Assembly (NCBI RefSeq): GCF_028289705.1 | Contig: NZ_JANQOI010000087.1 | Coordinates: 124,001 to 188,000, forward strand | Direction: 5' to 3' | From: Pelagibius sp. | GTDB taxonomy: Bacteria > Pseudomonadota > Alphaproteobacteria > Kiloniellales > Kiloniellaceae | Length of the DNA stretch: 64,000 bases | Program-made: the position numbers and the translations under genes | The notes under the pieces: model-generated | The model's input: the letters and a program-made list of their open reading frames with translations, nothing else | Database searches by the model: none | What the model was told of the DNA's origin: nothing | In this document: piece after piece, positions 26,540-35,464 of the stretch | How the letters are laid out: each line of letters opens with the position of its first letter | Position numbering within the stretch: position 1 is the first letter of the stretch

Positions 26540-27435
26540 CACAGCTCCTTCAGCTTCGGGTCCAGCTTGTCGCGCATCCAGTCGCCCAGCAGGTTCAGGG
26601 CCAGCACCGTCAGGGTGATGGCCAGACCCGGGAAGAAGGCGATCCACCAGGCGCTGACGATCAACTGGCGCCCGTCGGCCACCATCAGGCCCCAGGCCGG
26701 GGTCGGCCGCGGGATGCCGACGCCGAGGAAACTGAGCCCCGCCTCCAGCAGGATCACCGAGCCGACCTGCAGGGTGGCGAGCACGACGATGGTGTTGGCC
26801 GCATTGGGCAGGATGTGGCGCCAGATGATGCGGAAGTGGGAGGCGCCGGAGACCCGGGCGCGGGCGACGAAGTCGCGCTCGCGGATGCTCAGCACCTCGC
26901 CGCGCACCTGGCGCGCGTAGAGCGCCCAGAGCACGAAGGCGACCACGGCGATCACGGTCTGGAAGCTGGGGCCGACGGACACCGCGAGCACCAGGGCCAG
27001 CAGGATGCTGGGCAGGGCCATGGTGATGTCGACCAGGCGCATGATGATGGCATCGGCCAGGCCACGGAAGTAGCCGGCGATCAGTCCCAGGGCGGTGCCG
27101 AGGACGCCGCCGAGCAGGATGCCAACCAGCGAGATGGACAGCGAGACCTTGGCGCCGTGCATGATGCGGCTGAGGATGTCGCGGCCTAGCCGGTCGGTGC
27201 CCAGGGGAAACTCCCAGGTGCCGCCGAAGAACACCGGCGGCTTCAGCCGCTTGGGGATGGAGCCGGTGACCGGATCGTGGGGTGCCAGGAAGTCGGCGGT
27301 GAGCGCCGGGATGATCAGCAGGAACACCAGGATGAAGACCGGCACCACCGGCAGCCCGGCGATGGCGCGCGCCAGGCTCGGCTTGGCCTCGCTGATCATC
27401 GCCTCGGGCGCCGCTTTGGAAGAAGGGTCTTGCAT
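26539..27435 (-). CDS. Dipeptide-type ABC permease, DppC-like
   Basis: A 298-residue permease with the OppC_N segment at the start, the family stretch GTDRLGRDILSRIMHGAKVS at about 100, and EAA loop ARVSGASHFRIIWRHILPN. Six membrane segments expected. A 24-bp gap separates it from the DppB-like gene. With DppB-like it forms the inner-membrane channel. Confidence 0.9.
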   Translation of the reverse strand: MQDPSSKAAPEAMISEAKPSLARAIAGLPVVPVFILVFLLIIPALTADFLAPHDPVTGSIPKRLKPPVFFGGTWEFPLGTDRLGRDILSRIMHGAKVSLSISLVGILLGGVLGTALGLIAGYFRGLADAIIMRLVDITMALPSILLALVLAVSVGPSFQTVIAVVAFVLWALYARQVRGEVLSIRERDFVARARVSGASHFRIIWRHILPNAANTIVVLATLQVGSVILLEAGLSFLGVGIPRPTPAWGLMVADGRQLIVSAWWIAFFPGLAITLTVLALNLLGDWMRDKLDPKLKEL

Positions 27436-27459
27436 GGTTTCTGTCTCCTCCCGCGCCGC

Positions 27460-28380
27460 TCAGCGATAGCGGATGCGCGGGTCGAGGTAGGCGTAGAGCG
27501 TATCGACGATGAGGTTGGCCAGGATGAACACCCCGGCGAAGGTCAGGACCACCGCTTGCACCACCGGGAAATCGCGTCCGCGGATGGCGTCGATGGCCAG
27601 CAGACCGGTGCCGGGCCAGGCGAACACCGTTTCGATGACCACCGAGCCGGTGAAGATGGAACCTGCGATGAGGCCGAAGTAGGTGAGGGGCACGATGGCC
27701 GCGTTGCGGAAGGCGTGGACCCAGACCACCCGCCATTCCGGCACGCCCTTGATGCGCGCCAATTTCACGTACTCGCTGTCCAGCACCTCCAGCATGGCCG
27801 AGCGCGTCAGGCGCATCAGCGCGGCCACCTGGAACCAGCCCATGGCGATGGCCGGCAGGATCATGTTGGCAAGGCCGCCGCGGCCGGATGTGGGGAACCA
27901 GTTGAGGGTCACGGCGAAGACCCAGATCAGCACGATGCCCAGCCAGAAGTTCGGCATTGCCTGGCCGAGCAGCGCGATCAGCTTGCCGAAGGAATCGAAC
28001 GGGCTGTCCTTGTAGACGGCGGCCAGCACGCCGATGGGCAGGGCGATGATGGTGCTGACGATGATGGCGAAGCCGCCGAGCTGCAGGGTCGCCGGCAGGC
28101 GATCGAGCACCAGCCCCATGGCGGTCTGGCCGGACCACTTGATGGAGTCCCCCAGGTTGCCCTGCAGGGCGTTGCCGAGGAACACCAGGTATTGCTCGTG
28201 GTAGGGGCGGTCCAGCCCCCAGAGCCGGATCAGCCGTTCGGCCTCCTCCGGCCCCGCGTCGTCGGGCAGCATGGCATCCACGGGGCTGCCGCTCAGGTGG
28301 GAGAGGACGAAGGCGATCATGCTGATGGCCAGCATCGCCAGCAGGCTCTGAAAGAGGCGGATGATCAGATAGCGCTTCAT
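27460..28380 (-). CDS. Dipeptide-type ABC permease, DppB-like
   Basis: A 306-residue permease starting MKRYLIIRLFQSLLAMLAIS, the classical DppB/OppB N-terminus, with EAA loop ARIKGVPEWRVVWVHAFRN and the C-terminal end ILANLIVDTLYAYLDPRIR. It follows the binding-protein gene after a 103-bp gap holding a strong hairpin, so it may be expressed at a lower level than the binding protein. Confidence 0.91.
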   Translation of the reverse strand: MKRYLIIRLFQSLLAMLAISMIAFVLSHLSGSPVDAMLPDDAGPEEAERLIRLWGLDRPYHEQYLVFLGNALQGNLGDSIKWSGQTAMGLVLDRLPATLQLGGFAIIVSTIIALPIGVLAAVYKDSPFDSFGKLIALLGQAMPNFWLGIVLIWVFAVTLNWFPTSGRGGLANMILPAIAMGWFQVAALMRLTRSAMLEVLDSEYVKLARIKGVPEWRVVWVHAFRNAAIVPLTYFGLIAGSIFTGSVVIETVFAWPGTGLLAIDAIRGRDFPVVQAVVLTFAGVFILANLIVDTLYAYLDPRIRYR

Positions 28381-28433
28381 GAGGTCGCGGTCCCTCCGCT
28401 CGGGCGCCCTCCGTTCGGGGAGCGAGCCGCTGT

Positions 28434-28457
28434 CCGGCGCCCGCGGCGGGGCGCCGG
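28434..28457 (-). promoter_or_regulatory. Intra-operon stem-loop after the DppA-like gene
   Basis: A perfect 9-bp inverted repeat, CCGGCGCCC / GGGCGCCGG, with a 6-nt loop, lies 27 bp after the binding-protein stop and before the DppB-like start. No T-run follows. It resembles the hairpins after the two other binding-protein genes at 433 and 42089 in position and strength. Confidence 0.65.
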
Positions 28458-28483
28458 CTGGCCTAGCGGCGAAGCCTGTTCGG

Positions 28484-30103
28484 CTACTGCGCGGCCTTCA
28501 CCAGATGCCAGTGGCCGTAGCCGGAGGAGGTGACCCCCGGGAACTGCCAGCCCGACACCATCTTCGGGTTGTAGGCCAACTGGGCGCGGATCTCGAACAT
28601 CGGCAGGTCGACGTACTGCTCGAAGAGGTAGTTGAAGACCTCTTTGGCGATCTCATGCCGCTTGCCCGCATCGGTCTCGCCGGAGAAGGCCTTGATCTTG
28701 GCGGTGGTCCAGTCGTTCTCCCAGCCCTGGTAGGGGCCGCCCGGGTTGGAGTAGAAGGCGCGGAAGGCCACCTCGGTGGGCCGCGGCGGGCCGTTCTTGC
28801 TGGGGTGGATGATGTAGGCCTCCCGGGCGCGGCCCATGGCGCCGACGGTGGCGTGATCCATCTCCCGCAGCTCGGCCTGGAAGCCGACGGCGATGAGGTA
28901 CTGGTGGATCAGCTCCATCTGCAGTGCGATCTCCGGCACCCCGGCGCTGGGCTTCAGCACCAGGCGGATGGTCGGGTCCGGAAAGGCGTCGGGATAGCCG
29001 GCTTCCTTCATCAGCGCCTTGGCGCGTTCGGGGTTGTAGGCGTATTCCGTCTTGAAGCGTTCCTCCAGAGTGGGGTCGTAGCCCTCGTGGCCGGGGGCCA
29101 TGGCATAGCGGGCGAGCAGTTCGGCGCCGCCGCCGGGGAACAGCACTTCCAGCATCTCATCGCGGTTGAGGGCGATGTTGATGGCCTCGCGGATGCGCCG
29201 GTCGGCCCAGGGCAGGTCCTTGCCGCAGGCCGGGTCGCCGGTTTCGCAGTAGAGCCCGTTCAGCACCACGTCGGTCTGCAGGGTGGCGCGCGCCGACTGG
29301 GTGGTCTCCATGCCGGCGTTGATCGCTTCCGACATCAGCTCGCGCGGCAGGTCGGCGATGGCCGCCTCGCCGGAGAGCAGCATCGCCAGTTTGGTCGCCG
29401 CCTCGTCGACGAAGCGCAGTTCGAGCTCCGTGAAGTCCGACTTGGTGCCGGAGTAGTGGGAGTCGAAGCGCTGGTAGAGGATCTGGCCGGGCTGGCGGGA
29501 GACGAACTGGAAGTGCCCGGTGCCGGCGAACTTGCGGTCGTAGCCCTCCAGCCCCTCGGCGTCGAACTGGGCCTTGCTGTAGACCTTCATCACGCTGCGC
29601 CCGCCGTGCAGGAACAACAGGTCCTTGATCGGCTTGTCGTAGGTGAAGCGCACGGTGTAGCGGTCCAGGGCTTCCGCCTTGGCGCCCCGCAGTTGGTCCA
29701 CCGTCGGGATGATCGCGTCCTCGCCGGTGTGCAGCCCGTAGCTGTGGACCACGTCGGCGGAGGTGAACTCACCCCAGCCGTGATGGAACTGCACGCCCTC
29801 GCGCAGCTTGAAGGTCCAGACCTTGAAGTCCGGGCTGGCTTCCCACGACACGGCCAGCCCCTTGTCCGTTACCTCGCCGCTCACGGGGTCATGTTCGATC
29901 AGGCCCTCAAGCGCCGGGTCCATGACGTGCCACATGGTGGCGCCGGACCAGAACCGGTTGGTTTCGGTGCCCGGCTTGCTGACCGCGGCCACCAGCCGCT
30001 CGACCTGCGCGGCCATCGGCAGGCTCAAGGCGGCCAACCCGGTCCCCAGGGCGACCGTCGCGGCGATCAGCGCCCGCGCCGGGCGCATTCCATTCCACGG
30101 CAT
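28484..30103 (-). CDS. Dipeptide-type ABC transporter substrate-binding protein, DppA-like
   Basis: A 539-residue SBP_bac_5 family binding protein. The ATG at 30103 is preferred because GGGAGGGA lies just upstream and the product then begins with a Sec-type signal peptide (RPARALIAATVALGTGLAAL); in-frame upstream codons would place 20 charged residues before it. The mature part has the family features of a cluster-C binding protein with an N-terminal start near VERLVAAVSKPGTETNRFW. Ligands of this family include peptides, glycosides and nickel; which applies here cannot be told. Confidence 0.88.
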   Translation of the reverse strand: MPWNGMRPARALIAATVALGTGLAALSLPMAAQVERLVAAVSKPGTETNRFWSGATMWHVMDPALEGLIEHDPVSGEVTDKGLAVSWEASPDFKVWTFKLREGVQFHHGWGEFTSADVVHSYGLHTGEDAIIPTVDQLRGAKAEALDRYTVRFTYDKPIKDLLFLHGGRSVMKVYSKAQFDAEGLEGYDRKFAGTGHFQFVSRQPGQILYQRFDSHYSGTKSDFTELELRFVDEAATKLAMLLSGEAAIADLPRELMSEAINAGMETTQSARATLQTDVVLNGLYCETGDPACGKDLPWADRRIREAINIALNRDEMLEVLFPGGGAELLARYAMAPGHEGYDPTLEERFKTEYAYNPERAKALMKEAGYPDAFPDPTIRLVLKPSAGVPEIALQMELIHQYLIAVGFQAELREMDHATVGAMGRAREAYIIHPSKNGPPRPTEVAFRAFYSNPGGPYQGWENDWTTAKIKAFSGETDAGKRHEIAKEVFNYLFEQYVDLPMFEIRAQLAYNPKMVSGWQFPGVTSSGYGHWHLVKAAQ

Positions 30104-30478
30104 GCTTCCCTCCCTTTGAGATGTCATCTGGTGCAGCATCTTCTTGGTTTTCTGATATCTCACTTAGTATGCCACAATTCGCGCAAATAGAAAGAGGGAC
30201 GTCGGGGTTTGCGCGATGAGCGCCGGCGGGTGTGTTTCGGCCGCGGTCGGCAGTGAGCGTCGACTGGGTGGTAAGGGGGCTTCAGATGCGCCCCGGCATT
30301 CCTGTGCCGAAGATCAGATTGCGAGTGCAATCAATTGCTTGCGGTCCGGCCGGTCAGGGCTACCGATCGCGTGTCGAGATCAGGGAACGGGGCGGGAGTC
30401 CCGCCCGGCGGGGGCAGGATTGCTGCGCCGCCGGGCGTGAAACGGTACGACTATGTCGAGTATTGAAGGAGTGAGATT
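30104..30478. promoter_or_regulatory. Intergenic region: dpp-type operon promoter and end of the glutamine-synthetase-like gene
   Basis: This 375-bp gap holds no convincing gene. It must carry the promoter of the dpp-type operon in the AT-richer part near 30140-30195. A GGGCGGG-AGT-CCCGCCC hairpin at 30390-30406, followed by more GC-rich repeats up to about 30435, lies downstream of the minus-strand glutamine-synthetase-like gene and may act as its transcription end, although no T-run is present. Confidence 0.45.
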
Positions 30479-31807
30479 CTAGTAAAGCTCCAAGTACTCG
30501 TTGCGCTCCCAATCCGTGACGTGGCTGCGGAAGCGCGCCAGTTCGGCTTCCTTGACGGTGGTGAAGAGCTTGATGAAGTCGGCGCCCAGCATCTCTTGCA
30601 TGGCCTTGTCCTTCTTCAAGGCGACGAGGGCCTCTTCGAGGCTGCCGGCCAGCTTCTCGTGCTGCGGATCGTCTTCCGAGGGACCTTCGGAGGGGGTCGG
30701 CAGTTCGCCCTTGTCCTTGATGCCGAGCAGGCCGGCGGCCAGCACGGCGGAGGTCGAGAGATAGGGATTGGAGAGGCCGGAGCCGGCGCGCATCTCGATG
30801 TGGCAGTTCTCCTCGCCGGCATCCTTGATGCGCACCATGGCGGTGCGGTCCTCCACCCCCCAGGAAATGTTGGAGGGCGCGAAGGTGTGGGGCTTCAGCC
30901 GGTGATAGCAGTTGGGCGTCGGCCCGATCAGCGGCTGCATGGCCTTGGCGTGGGTCAGCAGGCCGGCGGCGAACTTGCGCAGCAGCGGATTGAGGCCACC
31001 CTTGGCCCCCTTGGTGTAGAAGGCGTTCTTGCCGGTCTTGCGGTCCACCAGGCTGACGTGGACATGGCAGCCGCAGCCGGCCATGTCGGTGGCCGGCTTG
31101 GACATGAAGGTCGCCAGATGGCCGTGGCGGTGGGCCAGCTCCTTGATGGCGTTCTTGAAGGTGAAGCCCTTGTCGGCGCCGTCCAGGCCGATCCCGGGAC
31201 CGAAGTTGGTCTCGTACTGGGAGGGCGAGTATTCGCAGTTGTGGGTGATCACGTCGATCCCGGCGGCCTGCAGGGTATCCAGCAGGGTGTCGAAGAACGG
31301 CACGTACTGATTGCGGGTGGCGTTGAAGATGTGGACGCCGCCGAACAGCGGTTCCTTGCTCTCCGGGTCCAGCAGGTAGAACTCGAACTCCAGGCCGAAC
31401 CTCACGTCGTAGCCCAGCTTGTGGGCCTTCTGCAGCAGGTTGGCCAGCACCGTCCGCGGGGTGGCGTTGATCGGCTCTCCGGGCGTCCAGCAGGCATCGC
31501 AGATCACCTTGGCGGTGTCTTCCAGCCAGGGTACCGGGCGCAGGGTGGCGGGATCGGGAAACAGCTTCTGGTCGCGGTAGCTGACCTCCTCGTGCACGCC
31601 GGACCCGCCGATCACGGCGGAAGCGGAATCGAGGCCGATGGTGCCGCCGTAGAGGTTGAGGCCCTTGCGGGCATAGCCTTCCGCCTTGGCGATGGGAATG
31701 ACCTTGGTGCGGCTGGTGCCGTGCAGATCGGGCAATTCGAAGCGAACGTAGCGCGCGCCCATCTTCTTCAGCGCCGCCATCATCTCTTTCACCGAGTCCC
31801 CCGCCAT
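30479..31807 (-). CDS. Glutamine synthetase family protein (gamma-glutamyl-amine ligase-like)
   Basis: A 442-residue member of the glutamine synthetase superfamily. It shows the N-terminal beta-grasp (VRFELPDLHGTSRTKVIPIA), catalytic-domain glutamates Glu140 and Glu142 in FGLEFEFYLL, the ATP-site GCGCHVHVSL and the late NRTAMVRIK-like VEDRTAMVRIK. It resembles GlnT/gamma-glutamylmethylamide synthetase and PuuA-type ligases of similar length rather than housekeeping GlnA (about 469 residues with an adenylylation loop). It would join glutamate to ammonia or an amine using ATP. ATG 31807 has AAGGAG upstream. No mgs/mgd or puuBC genes are adjacent, so the amine is unknown. Confidence 0.82.
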   Translation of the reverse strand: MAGDSVKEMMAALKKMGARYVRFELPDLHGTSRTKVIPIAKAEGYARKGLNLYGGTIGLDSASAVIGGSGVHEEVSYRDQKLFPDPATLRPVPWLEDTAKVICDACWTPGEPINATPRTVLANLLQKAHKLGYDVRFGLEFEFYLLDPESKEPLFGGVHIFNATRNQYVPFFDTLLDTLQAAGIDVITHNCEYSPSQYETNFGPGIGLDGADKGFTFKNAIKELAHRHGHLATFMSKPATDMAGCGCHVHVSLVDRKTGKNAFYTKGAKGGLNPLLRKFAAGLLTHAKAMQPLIGPTPNCYHRLKPHTFAPSNISWGVEDRTAMVRIKDAGEENCHIEMRAGSGLSNPYLSTSAVLAAGLLGIKDKGELPTPSEGPSEDDPQHEKLAGSLEEALVALKKDKAMQEMLGADFIKLFTTVKEAELARFRSHVTDWERNEYLELY

Positions 31808-31864
31808 GGCTGTCTCCTTTGCCCCCTGGTTTGGTTGCTTGGCCCTGGTCGAATTGCGGCCAAG

Positions 31865-31898
31865 TTGGTAACTGCCAACATTATGTTGCAGTTGCCAA
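31865..31898. promoter_or_regulatory. Large inverted repeat in the divergent ligase/SDR promoter
   Basis: TTGGTAACTGCCAACAT (31865-31881) is mirrored by ATGTTGCAGTTGCCAA (31883-31898) with two small mismatches, giving arms of about 16 nt. Each arm is itself partly symmetrical (TTGG...CCAA), so this could be two adjacent operator sites. It lies 58 bp before the minus-strand ligase start and 92 bp before the plus-strand SDR start, placed to control both. Confidence 0.55.
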
Positions 31899-31989
31899 GT
31901 GACGCAAGCTACCTTCGCCGGCGCAATGCCTTTTGCCCGGCCGGTCCGCCGGGCTGATAGAGGCGATAACGGGGAGAAGGGGGACATCG

Positions 31990-32781
31990 ATGACTGGAGG
32001 CCAACTGGCCGGGCGCCACGCGGTGATCACCGGCGCCGGCGCCGGGATCGGGCGCGAAGCGGCTGTGCTGTTCGCCCGGGAGGGCGCGGCCGTGGCCGTG
32101 GCCGACATCGACCGGGCGGCTGCCGAGGAGACGGCGGCGGCCATCGGCGCCGAGGGTGGCCAGGCAGCCGCGCTCACCGTCGACGTGGCGGACGCCGCCT
32201 CTGTGGAGGCGATGATCGCCGCGGCGGAGTCCGCCCTTGGCCGGGTGGACATCCTGTTCAACAATGCCGGCGTGATGCTGTCGGACGACCGGGGGCCGGA
32301 AGACACCGAGGCCGCGATCTGGGACCGCACCATCGCCATCAACCTGACCGGCGTGTTTCACGGCTGCCGCTTCGGCATTCCGGCGCTGCGGCGGGCCGGC
32401 GGCGGGGCGATCCTCAACATGGCCTCCCTGGTCGCCGTCATGGGCTCGGCCGTGCCGCAGCTCGCCTACACCGCCTCCAAGGGCGGCGTGCTGGCCATGA
32501 CCCGGGAGATCGCCGTGCAGTACGCGCGCCAGAACATCCGCGCCAATGCCCTGCTGCCCGGACCCATCGGCACGCCGATGACGGCGGAACTCTTCGACAC
32601 GCCGGAGAAACTGGAGCGGCGCCGGGTCCACATGCCCTTGGGCCGCTTCGGTGAGGCCAAGGAGGTGGCGGCGGTGGCCTGCTTCCTCTGCTCCGACGCG
32701 GCGAGCTACGTGACCGGCGCCGGCTGGCCGGTGGACGGCGGCATCTCGGCGGCCTACGTGACGGCCGAGGACCCTGCATGA
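31990..32781 (+). CDS. SDR family oxidoreductase (polyol dehydrogenase-like)
   Basis: A 263-residue classical SDR: cofactor motif TGAGAGIGRE, Asp in VADID favouring NAD, NNAG, and catalytic Ser (MASLVAV) and YTASK. ATG 31990 follows GGGGAGAAGGGGG. Its stop overlaps the start of the FGGY kinase (ATGA). A dehydrogenase directly coupled to a pentulokinase-type enzyme suggests oxidation of a polyol (for example xylitol, arabitol or similar) to the ketose that the kinase phosphorylates. This is inferred from context. Confidence 0.87.
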   Translation: MTGGQLAGRHAVITGAGAGIGREAAVLFAREGAAVAVADIDRAAAEETAAAIGAEGGQAAALTVDVADAASVEAMIAAAESALGRVDILFNNAGVMLSDDRGPEDTEAAIWDRTIAINLTGVFHGCRFGIPALRRAGGGAILNMASLVAVMGSAVPQLAYTASKGGVLAMTREIAVQYARQNIRANALLPGPIGTPMTAELFDTPEKLERRRVHMPLGRFGEAKEVAAVACFLCSDAASYVTGAGWPVDGGISAAYVTAEDPA

Positions 32782-34292
32782 CGGCTCCCGACAAGCCCGT
32801 CGTCCTGGGAATCGACCTCGGCGCCGGCAGCCTGAAGGCGAGCCTGGTCGGCGAAGACGGTGAGACCCTGGGCGAGGCCGCGCACCCCATCGCGACGGCG
32901 ACACCGCAACCCGGCTGGTCGGAGCAGGACCCGGTGGACTGGTGGCGCGCGCTCTGCGCCGCGGTGCCAGCGGTGCTCGAGAAGGCCGCCGTGGCGCCGG
33001 AGCGGGTTGCCGCGGTGGGCCTCTCCGGCGGTGCCCACATCGCGGTGCTGGAAGATGCCGCCGGAGCGGTGGTGCGCCCAGCGATCCTCTGGAACGACCA
33101 GCGCAGCGCCGCGGAAGCCGAGGAGCTCCACGCCCGCGCCGGCGATCTGATCGTCGAGAAGGGGCTGAACCGCGCCAACCCCACCTGGACCCTCTGCCAA
33201 CTGGCCTGGCTGCAGAAGCACGAACCGGAGGCCGTCGCGCGCACCGCCCGGCTCTACATCTCCAAGGACTGGCTGCGCAGCCGTCTGACCGGCGACTGGA
33301 CCACCGACTACTCCGACGCCCTGGGCGCCCTGATGTCGGATGGGACGACCCGGTCCTGGTCGCCGGAGATCTGCGCCCTGATCGACTGGGACACGGCGAC
33401 CCTGCCGCCGGTGCGCGAGCCGAGCGACATCGCCGGCACCGTCCAGGCCGCGGCGGCTCGTGCCACCGGCCTCAAGGAGGGCACGCCGGTGGTGGTCGGC
33501 TCCAACGACACCACCGTGGAGCTTTACGGCGCCGGTGCCCTGGATGCGGGGCAGGGGGCCATCAAGCTGGCGACCGCAGGTGTCGTCTTCCTCACCGCCG
33601 GCCGGCCGGAGGTGCATCCGCCGGTCTCCTGCTATCCCCACATCATGCCCGGGCGCTGGTACATGGCCTCGGGCATCAACGCCTGCGCCACCGCCCACCG
33701 CTGGGTCAGGGACACCTTCTTCTCCGACCTGCCGCCGGAGACCGCCTTTGCCGAGATGGACCGTCTGGCCAGCGGCGTGACGCCGGGCTCGGACGGTCTG
33801 CTTTTCCACCCCTATCTCCTCGGCGAACGGGCGCCGCACTGGGACCCGAAGCTGCGCGGCGCCTTCCTCGGGCTGACTCTGGGGCACAGCCGGGCCCACT
33901 TCGCCCGCGCCTGCTACGAGGGCATCGCCTTTGCCCTCAACGACGTTCTGCTGGCGGCCAAGGATCTGTCGGGTGCCACCTTCGCCGACATGCGCCTGCT
34001 GGGCGGCGGCGCGCGCAGCGCCACCTGGCGCCAGATCATCGCCGACGTGACCGGGCTGACGGTGAAGGTGCCGGTGAACGGCGATGCCTCCTTCGGCGCG
34101 GCCCTGGTCGCGGCGGTGGGGGCGGGGCTCTTCGCGTCGCCGGAGGAGGCGGTGGCGCGCTGCGTGCGCATCCGCGAGGAGAACGCGCCCGATCCCCAGC
34201 GCCATGAGACCTATCAGCGCCTGTTCTCCCTCTACGACCAAGCGCGCCAGGGGCTCACCGAGGTCAACCACCGGCTCCACGATCTTGCATAG
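32778..34292 (+). CDS. xylB: FGGY-family carbohydrate kinase, xylulokinase-like
   Basis: A 504-residue FGGY kinase. The N-terminal ATPase core begins LGIDLGAGSLKASLV; WNDQRS near residue 104 and SNDTTVELYGAG near 245 are typical of XylB-like enzymes, and LLGGGARSATWRQIIADVTG is the FGGY C-terminal signature. It phosphorylates a ketose such as D-xylulose with ATP. It is coupled to the SDR by an ATGA overlap. D-xylulose is the best guess, but ribulose, erythrulose or other ketoses are possible. Confidence 0.88.
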   Translation: MTAPDKPVVLGIDLGAGSLKASLVGEDGETLGEAAHPIATATPQPGWSEQDPVDWWRALCAAVPAVLEKAAVAPERVAAVGLSGGAHIAVLEDAAGAVVRPAILWNDQRSAAEAEELHARAGDLIVEKGLNRANPTWTLCQLAWLQKHEPEAVARTARLYISKDWLRSRLTGDWTTDYSDALGALMSDGTTRSWSPEICALIDWDTATLPPVREPSDIAGTVQAAAARATGLKEGTPVVVGSNDTTVELYGAGALDAGQGAIKLATAGVVFLTAGRPEVHPPVSCYPHIMPGRWYMASGINACATAHRWVRDTFFSDLPPETAFAEMDRLASGVTPGSDGLLFHPYLLGERAPHWDPKLRGAFLGLTLGHSRAHFARACYEGIAFALNDVLLAAKDLSGATFADMRLLGGGARSATWRQIIADVTGLTVKVPVNGDASFGAALVAAVGAGLFASPEEAVARCVRIREENAPDPQRHETYQRLFSLYDQARQGLTEVNHRLHDLA

Positions 34293-34447
34293 TGGCGAAT
34301 GATATTGTGGTACTAAACTAGCCAAGCACCAAAGTGTCGGATAACTAGTGCCCACTGCTTATCGGAGTGGGGCGCCCCGATTACAGAGGCGCTGTCGAGT
34401 TGCAACGCCGTATGCTGTGATTAGTGATCGTGTCCTGGGAGGACGGC

Positions 34448-34777
34448 ATGAAAGCATGGTTGATCAGGTGGTGTTGGGCGGGCGACCACGCCAAGGTTGA
34501 CGATCCAATCGTCACCGTGTTGAGCGCCCGAGTAAGTGCGGAAGATGTTCGCAAGTATGTTGAACAGCGGTACCTTGAGGCAACTGCATCACTGGACGAA
34601 CTGCTCTCATATGCTCGCTACAACCGACCGCGAGAATTGCCGTACCCGGCGCATCACGAGCGAGGGACTATACACTGTGGGCACAACCCCTGGCTTCAAG
34701 CGACTAAAGTTGATGGTCTCCGTATTGAGATGAATGCGGATGGTGAGGAAGTACTGAAATGGGCGAAGGCCGCGTGA
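34448..34777 (+). CDS. Small hypothetical protein
   Basis: A 109-residue protein beginning MKAWLIRWCWAGDHAKVDDP. ATG 34448 is chosen because GGGAGGA lies 6 nt upstream; an in-frame GTG at 34424 would add eight residues. No signal peptide or membrane segment is visible. The sequence is Trp- and charge-rich with HCGHNPWL near the middle. The DNA is visibly less GC-rich than its neighbours. I do not recognise the family. Confidence 0.6.
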   Translation: MKAWLIRWCWAGDHAKVDDPIVTVLSARVSAEDVRKYVEQRYLEATASLDELLSYARYNRPRELPYPAHHERGTIHCGHNPWLQATKVDGLRIEMNADGEEVLKWAKAA

Positions 34778-34813
34778 GCGAGGCATTGCCATCTTGCGCG
34801 GTTTGTCACCTGT

Positions 34814-35197
34814 CTATTGCACGGGTACCCACCGGTTGGTCGCATTGCCGGCGGCACCGGTGCCTTGAACGCATCTGTAGTCTTTGCCTGCGTATCTTTC
34901 GATCCGGCCAGCTGGAACCCCAGATTTCCTTGGAAAGGCGCAGTTGTTTTTCAGCCCATCTGTTTCTCCGGATACACAATAGCTTTCGGCCGCTCCTGGA
35001 GGCCCAGCGAAGCAATTCCCCATATCGCAGTCGGGGCCACTCAAGCACTCTTCTCCACCCTCCAGGCTATCCCAGAATCCAATTCGCAACATGACCCAGT
35101 TCATTCTAGCGTAGGTGTTTTCAAAGGAATCCAGAGCCTCGTGCGCTAGAGTTAAGATCGCGACAATGCCCGCTATCCAACTTGCAACTTTCTTCAT
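34814..35197 (-). CDS. Small Cys-rich exported or membrane-anchored hypothetical protein
   Basis: A 127-residue predicted product starting MKKVASWIAGIVAILTLAHE, a signal anchor or signal peptide. The exported part holds six cysteines (EEC, PDCDMGNC, YCV, NNCA, RCV), which could form three disulfides in the periplasm. Like the preceding small gene it lies in lower-GC DNA between the kinase and the second glutamine-synthetase-like gene. The 267 bp between it and the next gene contain no other gene. No family recognised; could be spurious, but the signal plus even cysteines favour a real gene. Confidence 0.5.
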   Translation of the reverse strand: MKKVASWIAGIVAILTLAHEALDSFENTYARMNWVMLRIGFWDSLEGGEECLSGPDCDMGNCFAGPPGAAESYCVSGETDGLKNNCAFPRKSGVPAGRIERYAGKDYRCVQGTGAAGNATNRWVPVQ

Positions 35198-35464
35198 TTT
35201 CCGAACTCCCACAAGAAGCTTCGATCTCGGAAACCCCACAAACAGAAGGAAATCTCGATGACGTTGCTCAAAAATAGGTCTTAGTCAGCTACCAGTAGTT
35301 TGTCAGGCAGGTCCATGACAACGGCCAATCCTGACACCGCGACGCAATCTTGCGCATGGGACCTCGACCCAGACCGCTAGGAGGTCCTATGCTTTCAGAC
35401 CAATCCAGTCATTGTGCAGAGAGACTTCTCTCTGACGTTCCAGCCCAGAGACGGAGTTCCGGCC

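Noticed and set aside
26540..28138. In-frame extension of the DppD-like gene far upstream across the DppC and DppB genes
   Set aside because: The extension is low-complexity Arg/Gly/Pro-rich shadow of two well-supported permease genes. The real start is at 26539.
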